From the NCBI RefSeq assembly GCF_001891165.1, contig NZ_LKKW01000009.1:1-42244 (forward strand): DNA of 42,244 nt, in the 5' to 3' direction. Below the pieces are notes generated by a model. That model saw only the letters and a list, made by a program, of their open reading frames with translations, was not told the origin of the DNA and made no database searches. Shown in pieces: positions 37,060-42,244 of the stretch; the stretch's first letter is position 1; every line of letters begins with the position of its first letter. Made by a program: the position numbers and the translations under genes. The stretch comes from Streptobacillus ratti. Lineage in GTDB: Bacteria; Fusobacteriota; Fusobacteriia; Fusobacteriales; Leptotrichiaceae.

Positions 37060-37115
37060 TATTTGATATTAAAAATCTAGTCTTTTTTTACTTTTTTCAA
37101 AAATTTTTTTCATAA

Positions 37116-37148
37116 AAAAATCTGAAACTTTTTAAGTCCCAGATTTTT
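37116..37148 (-). terminator. Terminator after the EIIC-like gene
   Basis: A 15-bp stem with two G-T pairs (AAAAATCTG / CAGATTTTT core, three-base loop) follows the EIIC-like stop by five bases and runs into T residues on the minus strand. It isolates the rplB promoter from the upstream gene. Confidence 0.85.
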
Positions 37149-37153
37149 AATTA

Positions 37154-38203
37154 TTAATTTTCAAATTTATATATTTCAGGTTCATATATTTTAAGTACTT
37201 TTGTATATACAATATGTGAGATTAAAGCTACTCCAAAAGGAACTACAAGGTAAGCAATTAACACATATATTAATGCTTCTAATCCAGTTATTCCATTTAA
37301 AGCATAATCACTCATAGCTTTAATAGGTCCAACAAGCCCTACAAAACCAAATCCTGAACTTACTTTATCTCCAGTAACACCTAAAACTCTTACAACTAAA
37401 CCTGCTATAGAAGAAGTTGTTAAAATTGGTAAAAGCATTATAGGGTTTTTAACAATATTAGGCATCATCATTTTCATTCCACCCATACCAACTGCTATAG
37501 TAACTCCAGCCTTATTTACTGCCCAAGATCCTACAACTAATACTGCAGCTGTTGCTGATACTCCAATATTTGCAGAACCACTTGCAAGTCCTGATAATCC
37601 TATTGCTATACCTATAGCTACTGTAGAAATAGGAGATACTATAAGTATAGAAAATGACATAGCAATTAAAATACACATTAATATTGGTTGTAAAGTAGTA
37701 AATGAATTAATTCCATAACCTATAGTAGTTGAAATATGTTGTACATAAGGTAAAATTAATAATCCTAAAAACCCTACACCTACTCCAACTATTATTGGTT
37801 GTAAAACTATAGTTAATGAGCCTAATTTTTCTCCTAAAAGCATAGTAACATAAGCAGCTACCCCTGCAATTAACATAACATTAATTAAATCTCCTAACCC
37901 TATTTTTAAAACTCCATCTACTCTCATTAAAGCTCCTGATGCTATCCATGTAGATGACATCATTACAGCTGATTTCATTGGATTGAATCCAAATTGTAAA
38001 CCTACTAAAAATCCTATCATAGGTGCTACTAACCATTGAATATCAACACAAATTTGTCTTAAAACTCCAAAAATCGGATTAAATTGTGATAAATAACCAA
38101 ATAATCCTCCTAATACTGCATTAGGTATTAATCCAACTACTATACCTATAGCCGTACCATTTAATACTTTCATTATAAACTGTTTCATAGTCATATCTTT
38201 CAT
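37154..38203 (-). CDS. Orphan PTS EIIC-like membrane transporter
   Basis: A 349-residue, very hydrophobic protein with about nine or ten membrane segments rich in Gly, Ile and Val. It resembles the PTS_EIIC_2 family (for example WLVAPMIGFLVGLQFGFNPMKSAVMM, VGMGGMKMMMPNIVKNPIM, GFGFVGLVGPI). No EIIA or EIIB phosphotransfer domain is fused or adjacent, so phosphotransfer-driven sugar uptake is doubtful and a secondary transporter is as likely. It begins 6 bases after the PanE-type gene, so it may import that enzyme's substrate or a related compound. This is an inference from pairing alone. Confidence 0.75.
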   Translation of the reverse strand: MKDMTMKQFIMKVLNGTAIGIVVGLIPNAVLGGLFGYLSQFNPIFGVLRQICVDIQWLVAPMIGFLVGLQFGFNPMKSAVMMSSTWIASGALMRVDGVLKIGLGDLINVMLIAGVAAYVTMLLGEKLGSLTIVLQPIIVGVGVGFLGLLILPYVQHISTTIGYGINSFTTLQPILMCILIAMSFSILIVSPISTVAIGIAIGLSGLASGSANIGVSATAAVLVVGSWAVNKAGVTIAVGMGGMKMMMPNIVKNPIMLLPILTTSSIAGLVVRVLGVTGDKVSSGFGFVGLVGPIKAMSDYALNGITGLEALIYVLIAYLVVPFGVALISHIVYTKVLKIYEPEIYKFEN

Positions 38204-38209
38204 TATCTC

Positions 38210-39145
38210 TTATCCTCCAATTAAAACACTTTCTCTTCCATGTATTAAAATAGTTATTAAATCACAAAAACTTGTATCTAAACCATATTCTTTTCCTTTT
38301 TTAGACACGTAACCATTTAAATAGTCTATTTCTGTAAGTCTTCTTTTTTGAATTAAATCTTGGTGCATAGATGGGTAATGTTTTACTCCTTGAAATTCTT
38401 CTGTCGTAAACCAACAAACTAAATTAGTTATTTCTTCAACATTTAATATAGTTCCCTCTTTTTTAGCAACAGATGCAAATTCTTCAACTATTTTTCCTAA
38501 TAACTCTCTTGATTTTTCGATTTTACCTAATTGTAACATATTACAATCAAGTAAAGCACAACACGCATTCATAGTTCCATTAATACATGCCTTTCTCCAT
38601 ATAGAGAATAAGATATCCTCAGAATATACTGTTGGTAATCCTGAATTATTAATACATTCTACAACTTTAACTGCATTTTCTTTACCAGCTTCTGAAATAT
38701 TTTGAATTTCTGTTTTACCATAATTAGTTACTTCAAACATTCCAGCACCTTTCATACCAGCAGTTAAAACTGTAACTCCCATTAAAATTTGTTCAGGTTT
38801 AACAAATTCTTTTAATGTATCTATATGTCCTAAACCATTTAATAAACATAATACACTTGTTTTTTCAGAAATTAAATGTTTAATATCACTTAACATTTCT
38901 TTTAATTGCATAGATTTAGTAAATACTATTATTAAATCTGCACTTTGATTATAATCAGAGGCTAAATATGCTTCTGCTTTAATATTTTCCTCTACTCCAA
39001 TATTTTTAAAATTGATTCCATTTTTATTAATAGCATCAATATTTTCTTGCCACAAATCTAAGAAAATTACTTCATTCCCTGATTTTTTTAACATAGACCC
39101 ATAGGTTGCCCCCATAGCCCCAGTTCCTGCGATAATTACTTTCAT
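38210..39145 (-). CDS. panE: Ketopantoate reductase family protein (PanE/ApbA)
   Basis: A 311-residue NADPH-dependent reductase of the 2-dehydropantoate reductase family. The N-terminal Rossmann fold starts MKVIIAGTGAMGATYG (GxGxxG). The C-terminal helical domain has WRKACINGTMNA with the catalytic Lys and SMHQDLIQKRRLTEIDYLNGYV with the conserved Asp and Glu. PanE makes pantoate for coenzyme A, but many paralogues act on other 2-keto acids. Here it is coupled to an EIIC-like transporter and not to panB or panC, so the true substrate is uncertain. The ATG at 39145 is fixed by an in-frame stop seven bases upstream; the strong GGAGAGG site lies unusually far away, beyond a palindrome. Confidence 0.85.
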   Translation of the reverse strand: MKVIIAGTGAMGATYGSMLKKSGNEVIFLDLWQENIDAINKNGINFKNIGVEENIKAEAYLASDYNQSADLIIVFTKSMQLKEMLSDIKHLISEKTSVLCLLNGLGHIDTLKEFVKPEQILMGVTVLTAGMKGAGMFEVTNYGKTEIQNISEAGKENAVKVVECINNSGLPTVYSEDILFSIWRKACINGTMNACCALLDCNMLQLGKIEKSRELLGKIVEEFASVAKKEGTILNVEEITNLVCWFTTEEFQGVKHYPSMHQDLIQKRRLTEIDYLNGYVSKKGKEYGLDTSFCDLITILIHGRESVLIGG

Positions 39146-39155
39146 ACTTTAATTA

Positions 39156-39171
39156 TGTGATAAAAATCACA
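39156..39171 (-). promoter_or_regulatory. CRP-like palindrome/hairpin in the panE leader
   Basis: TGTGATTTTTATCACA on the minus strand is a perfect 6-bp inverted repeat and fits the TGTGA-N6-TCACA pattern of CRP-family sites. It lies downstream of the promoter, between GGAGAGG and the ATG. It may act as a DNA operator or as an RNA hairpin that brings the ribosome binding site within about 10 bases of the start. Confidence 0.5.
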
Positions 39172-39201
39172 CCTCTCCTTTCAATTTTTATCTCAACTAT
39201 G

Positions 39202-39231
39202 ATTATATCATTAAAAAAAAGTATGTTGCAA
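39202..39231 (-). promoter_or_regulatory. Promoter of the panE-EIIC unit
   Basis: On the minus strand TTGCAA (39226-39231), 18 bases, then TATAAT (39202-39207) preceded by TGA (extended -10). The predicted leader is about 50 bases. Confidence 0.65.
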
Positions 39232-39270
39232 CAAAAAAATGAAAATTATATTCAACATTTTTCAAAAAAC

Positions 39271-39645
39271 TTAAAATACATAATTACTCAATATTAGATT
39301 TTTATTAAAACCCTCCAATTTTTTCATTATCTCTATGTATTTTATAATATACTCTACTTTCAAGTTACCTATTTCTTTATGCAACGCTTTCTTATATATT
39401 ATCGCCTGTTTATGAACTCTAATATACGATAATTTATTAAGATTTAATTTTGGATATTTTTCAGGATCTATTTCTATATCATATTCTGGATTAAAATATT
39501 GTTTTTTAGTTATTGTTGAAACAGGCAATATTATGCAATCATTATCAGTTTCTCCTATAACTAAAACTGGTCTTTCTTTAAGTCCTTTTCTTTTAGTCCC
39601 TATATCAAAATAAGGAAAAAGTGCAATAAACATTTTACCTATCAT
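39271..39645 (-). CDS. PemK/MazF-like toxin
   Basis: A 124-residue small protein resembling PemK/MazF endoribonucleases. It has GKMFIALFPYFDIGTKRKGLKERPVLVIG (the RPVLVI strand with likely catalytic Arg25) and CIILPVSTITKK with Thr/Ser residues where MazF has its catalytic Thr. The C-terminal half is helical. Such toxins cut mRNA at short motifs. Its start overlaps the upstream Panacea-domain gene by four bases (ATGA), the usual layout of a toxin-antitoxin pair with the antitoxin first. No clear terminator follows. Confidence 0.75.
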   Translation of the reverse strand: MIGKMFIALFPYFDIGTKRKGLKERPVLVIGETDNDCIILPVSTITKKQYFNPEYDIEIDPEKYPKLNLNKLSYIRVHKQAIIYKKALHKEIGNLKVEYIIKYIEIMKKLEGFNKNLILSNYVF

Positions 39646-40130
39646 TTTTCATCTCCCTCATAATCTTTAAATTCATCACAATACATGTCCCAATAAGTAT
39701 CATAAATTCTTTCTTTTTTCTCAAAAATTAAACTTACATCTATATTATTTACACCCCTTTCATTTTCTAATAATCCTTTTCTTGCAATCTTCCACGCTCT
39801 TTCTTTATGTGTTAGATTAATAAGTTTACTTGAAGAATAAAAACCATATTTAACTATAACATTATTAATTATATACTTATTAAAAGTTTTTAAATTACAT
39901 TTTTTTCTATAAATTCTCCTATTCTTATACTCATTCCTTACCTTAATAGATACTGGTCCTAATCTCCAAGCTTTCATTTTTTCACTAAATAATAAATTTC
40001 CTGTATAAAGTATAGATTCTTTTTGTGTGAAATATATAAGCTTTTGTAATTTTAGTTCATCTATATTTTCTCCATATATTTCCCTATATCTTTTTGCAAT
40101 AAATCTCGCAACCTCAATAATTTTTTCCAC
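39642..40130 (-). CDS. Panacea-domain antitoxin (SocA/DUF4065-like)
   Basis: A ~162-residue protein with the Panacea fold: ARFIAKRYREIYGENIDELKLQKLIYFTQKESILYTGNLLFSEKMKAWRLGPVSIKVRNEY. The L-x-L-Q-K-L-x-Y motif and the F-x-x-x-x-x-A-W-x-x-G-P-V segment are diagnostic. These proteins neutralise many unrelated toxins by direct binding. A charged C-terminal extension (about 110-162) may be the toxin-specific part. Start: an ATG at 40151 overlaps the -10 box, so I prefer GTG 40130 preceded by GGTGG, but this is uncertain. It is coupled to the PemK-like toxin by ATGA overlap. Confidence 0.8.
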   Translation of the reverse strand: MEKIIEVARFIAKRYREIYGENIDELKLQKLIYFTQKESILYTGNLLFSEKMKAWRLGPVSIKVRNEYKNRRIYRKKCNLKTFNKYIINNVIVKYGFYSSSKLINLTHKERAWKIARKGLLENERGVNNIDVSLIFEKKERIYDTYWDMYCDEFKDYEGDEK

Positions 40131-40149
40131 TACATCACCACCCATTAAC

Positions 40150-40178
40150 ATTATATCCTATAAATTAAAAAAAGTGAA
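40150..40178 (-). promoter_or_regulatory. Promoter of the toxin-antitoxin pair
   Basis: On the minus strand TTCACT (40173-40178), 17 bases, TATAAT (40150-40155). The start would be near 40143, which argues against translation starting at the ATG at 40151. Confidence 0.5.
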
Positions 40179-40216
40179 TAGTTTTTAAATATTTTTTTAT
40201 TTTATTTTAATAAGTA

Positions 40217-40245
40217 CAAAAAAAAACAGAAACAAATGTCTCTGT
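40217..40245 (-). terminator. Terminator of the outer-membrane protein operon
   Basis: ACAGAGAC pairs with GTTTCTGT (one G-T) around ATTT, followed by nine T residues on the minus strand. It lies about 40 bases after the stop of the last barrel gene. Confidence 0.85.
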
Positions 40246-40287
40246 CAAAAAATATATTTTTTATTATAAATCCCCATTTTAATTACC

Positions 40288-40821
40288 TTAAAAAGTATAA
40301 CCCAATTCTAATCCTGTTATAACTTTATCTTCATAACCACCAAATAAAGCAATGTTATATTTATTTAATAATTTAATCCCTAAAGAACTTTTATATACTG
40401 GAGCAACATTCGCTTCCACTTTTTTATATATAATTCTACTTTGACTAACAAATATTCCCATTCCTAATTCTACTCCACCATAAACTTTAATATTATTATC
40501 AATAGAATAATTAACTTCTCCTTTAAGTCCTAAATTAATAGCAGCTCTTCCATATAGATTAGACTCATTTTGACTACGTGAAAACCCTCCTGCTAAAGAA
40601 ACTTTTGGTCCAAATGTAAAATCTACTTTTTTAGACACCTTTTTTTCATATTCTACCATTGCACCTACAGAAACAAAACCATAATGACTATATCCTCTAA
40701 GACTTTCTTTATTTCCTATGGCATAATAAAAAGCTCCCTCAAGCCTATATCTTTCATCTGCATTTTTGGAAAAACTCATCAAACTTATAGACATTAAAGT
40801 TATTAATAAAATCTTTTTCAT
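40288..40821 (-). CDS. Outer-membrane barrel paralogue (third in array)
   Basis: A 177-residue exported protein with a signal peptide (about 1-19, SLMSFS), then RYRLEGAFYYAIG, the conserved strand KKVDFTFGPKVSL, GEVNYSIDNNIKVYGGVELGMGI and the C-terminal GLELGYTF. The terminal Phe and alternating strands mark a small outer-membrane barrel of eight strands or so. It is the most divergent of the three complete copies; the conserved DFTFGPK and NIKVY-GVELG strands place it in the same family. Function unknown: adhesin, porin-like or antigen. Confidence 0.7.
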   Translation of the reverse strand: MKKILLITLMSISLMSFSKNADERYRLEGAFYYAIGNKESLRGYSHYGFVSVGAMVEYEKKVSKKVDFTFGPKVSLAGGFSRSQNESNLYGRAAINLGLKGEVNYSIDNNIKVYGGVELGMGIFVSQSRIIYKKVEANVAPVYKSSLGIKLLNKYNIALFGGYEDKVITGLELGYTF

Positions 40822-40843
40822 CCTTTTTACTCCTTAATTCTTA

Positions 40844-41461
40844 CTAAAATGTATATCCTAATTCTATTCCAAATAGTCCCTTAGGATTTGTAGCATAATT
40901 TCCTACATAAAGTCCTACGTTATATCTATCTCTTATCTTAATCCCTCCAGATAGTTTACCTATAACTGCTACATCAAATCTTAATTTGTAAGAATTATTA
41001 TAATCTTTCAAATATATTAAATAACCAATTCCAGTCCCTACTTCTAATCCACTATATATCTTAACCTTTTCTTTAACTTTATAGTTAAAATCAACTTCCA
41101 TTCCTAAAATTAAGCTAGGTGTTATGCTTGTTAGTTCTGTTCCATTTAATACACTATCTAAAAAAGAAAGACTTGTAGTAACTTTAGGTCCAAATGTAAT
41201 ATCAAATTTTTTATTAATATCTGCTTTCCATTCTGGCAATATTGCTATAGATAATGTTGTTGTTTTTAAACTTCTACTATTTGTTTTGCTAAAAACTCCT
41301 AAAGATCCATCTACTCTATATCTTGGTCCAGTTATTTTAACACTTTTATTATTAGAGTTTGTAGTAGAAATCCTATTTTTATTTTGTTTTGGCTTATTTA
41401 CCTTACTTGGAAATGAAATTAATCCAGCAATAAATATTATTAATAATAGTATTTTTTTCAT
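40844..41461 (-). CDS. Outer-membrane barrel paralogue (second in array)
   Basis: A 205-residue exported protein of the same family. After the signal peptide (about 1-17) there is an extra Lys/Asn/Ser-rich spacer (KVNKPKQNKNRISTTNSNN) absent from its neighbours. Then come GPRYRVDGSLGVF, EWKADINKKFDITFGPKVT, VDFNYKVKEKVKIYSGLEVGTGIGY and the C-terminal FGIELGYTF. It begins 16 bases after the preceding barrel gene, with AAGGA before the ATG. A 37-base stretch is identical to that gene, pointing to recent duplication or recombination. Confidence 0.72.
   Translation of the reverse strand: MKKILLLIIFIAGLISFPSKVNKPKQNKNRISTTNSNNKSVKITGPRYRVDGSLGVFSKTNSRSLKTTTLSIAILPEWKADINKKFDITFGPKVTTSLSFLDSVLNGTELTSITPSLILGMEVDFNYKVKEKVKIYSGLEVGTGIGYLIYLKDYNNSYKLRFDVAVIGKLSGGIKIRDRYNVGLYVGNYATNPKGLFGIELGYTF
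41184..41220 (-). repeat. 37-bp identical block shared by adjacent barrel genes (other copy 41794-41830)
   Basis: The block encoding NKKFDITFGPK is identical at 41184-41220 and 41794-41830, and similarity continues for about 20 more bases. It provides a substrate for recombination between the two genes. Confidence 0.85.
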
Positions 41462-41477
41462 ATGTTATTCCTTTCTC

Positions 41478-42011
41478 TTAAAATGTATATCCTACTTCTA
41501 AACCTAATATCCCTTTAACATTTCCTGTATAAAGTGCTAAATTAACTTTTTCATCTAATTTTATTCCTAATGCAACCTTACTTATTGATGTAATTTCAGG
41601 TCCATGTACATGATTATCATCACTTATGACAAACACTCTAAATCCTAAACCTACCCCTGCTTCTACAGAGGCATATAACTTAACATTATTTTTTACCTTG
41701 TAATTAAAATCTACCTCTCCACCTAATATTGCACTAGGTTTTACTACAGGTATATTAGGCATATAAAAATTAGTTTCAACATTTAATGTCCCCTTAGGTC
41801 CAAATGTAATATCAAATTTTTTATTAATATTTACTTTCCATTCTTGTAATAGTGAAATAGAGTTTGAAACAGATTTATATGTTCTTAAATTATTGTAATT
41901 TTTAAAATCCATAGCTCCTACTGCTAACTCTACTCTATATCTTGGTCCACTAATATTAGATGCAAAGGCACTTACTCCTATAATTGATAATACTAGTAAT
42001 AACTTTTTCAT
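41478..42011 (-). CDS. Outer-membrane barrel paralogue (first in array)
   Basis: A 177-residue exported protein with a signal peptide (about 1-17, GVSAFA), then GPRYRVELAVGAM, EWKVNINKKFDITFGPKGT, GEVDFNYKVKNNVKLYASVEAGVGLG and the C-terminal LGLEVGYTF. It is the best-expressed position of the array: a near-consensus promoter lies about 30 bases upstream and AGGAG stands 8 bases before the ATG. Family and function are as for its neighbours, an outer-membrane barrel of unknown ligand. Confidence 0.72.
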   Translation of the reverse strand: MKKLLLVLSIIGVSAFASNISGPRYRVELAVGAMDFKNYNNLRTYKSVSNSISLLQEWKVNINKKFDITFGPKGTLNVETNFYMPNIPVVKPSAILGGEVDFNYKVKNNVKLYASVEAGVGLGFRVFVISDDNHVHGPEITSISKVALGIKLDEKVNLALYTGNVKGILGLEVGYTF

Positions 42012-42042
42012 TTATTATTCTCCTATTTTTTATTTTCAATCT

Positions 42043-42070
42043 ATTATACCCCACCATATATTTTTGTCAA
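42043..42070 (-). promoter_or_regulatory. Strong promoter of the barrel array
   Basis: On the minus strand TTGACA (42065-42070) and TATAAT (42043-42048) are both perfect consensus boxes, 16 bases apart. High expression of the three-gene unit is expected. Confidence 0.8.
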
Positions 42071-42146
42071 TGATTTAATGTGAAATTTTATTACAAATAT
42101 TTAATATATTATTTTCACCTTAATTATCTTTACTTAAAAAGGAAAA

Positions 42147-42186
42147 AGATGATTTAAAATCTTTTTTGTTAAACTTTAAATCATCT
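42147..42186 (-). terminator. Terminator of the partial fourth barrel gene
   Basis: A perfect 12-bp stem (AGATGATTTAAA / TTTAAATCATCT) with a 16-base loop, followed on the minus strand by a T-rich tail. It separates the partial gene at the window end from the array promoter. Confidence 0.8.
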
Positions 42187-42192
42187 ATATTC

Positions 42193-42244
42193 TTATATAA
42201 ACTTATACAACAGTCCTAACTCTAATCCATTACCCATATTACCT
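42193..42244 (-). CDS. C-terminal end of a probable fourth barrel paralogue (partial)
   Basis: The last 16 codons read GNMGNGLELGLLYKFI before a TAA stop. GLELG matches the C-terminal strand of the three neighbouring barrels (GLELGYTF, GIELGYTF, GLEVGYTF). The rest lies beyond the right window edge. Confidence 0.55.
   Translation of the reverse strand, partial: GNMGNGLELGLLYKFI

Noticed and set aside
1-42244. tRNA, rRNA, CRISPR or insertion-sequence features
   Set aside because: Intergenic regions were read on both strands; no T-loop-like sequence, spaced repeats, transposase gene or terminal inverted repeats were found.

Overview
The window comes from a very AT-rich bacterium with a double membrane: outer-membrane barrels ending in Phe, lipoproteins and a TPS-type exoprotein are all present. 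The ribosomal operon, the gyrB-gyrA pair, many ATGA/TAATG overlaps, extended -10 promoters (TGnTATAAT) and the secreted protein repertoire best fit the Fusobacteriota, probably family Leptotrichiaceae (Sneathia/Streptobacillus-like). This placement is judged from protein character and composition, not from a database search. Most genes are on the minus strand.

Left part (1-8.4 kb): a minus-strand contact-dependent-inhibition-like locus. A 2286-residue filamentous haemagglutinin/CdiA-like exoprotein ends in a putative HNH nuclease. It is followed by a 428-residue companion gene and, at the window edge, the start of a second copy of that companion. No outer-membrane TpsB/CdiB gene is adjacent.

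8.4-14.2 kb: metal and sugar genes. A Zn/Cd-type P1B ATPase with an unusual Cys/His-rich insert and nagA lie on the minus strand. A plus-strand unit encodes a ZnuA-like binding protein, a small lipoprotein and a small outer-membrane barrel.

14.2-25.6 kb: one long minus-strand transcription unit with tiny gaps or overlaps, gyrB > gyrA > universal-stress-like > YfcE-like phosphoesterase > membrane protein > pheS > pheT > thiN. It closes at a bidirectional terminator.

25.7-28.2 kb: an unknown membrane-anchored protein, then a divergent pair of S4-domain translation factors. rqcP (behind a KE-rich lipoprotein gene) and a ylmH-like gene share overlapping -35 boxes.

28.2-37.1 kb: an 18-gene ribosomal protein operon from rplB to secY, including rpmD (30082-30261). 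It starts at rplB, without rpsJ-rplC-rplD-rplW, and ends in a terminator that overlaps the secY stop codon.

37.1-42.2 kb: an orphan EIIC-like transporter paired with a PanE-type reductase behind a leader palindrome, a Panacea/PemK-like toxin-antitoxin pair, and a tandem array of small outer-membrane barrel paralogues with a strong promoter. A fourth copy is cut by the window end.

No tRNA, rRNA, CRISPR array, insertion sequence or phage gene was recognised. No gene-free stretch exceeds 300 bases.
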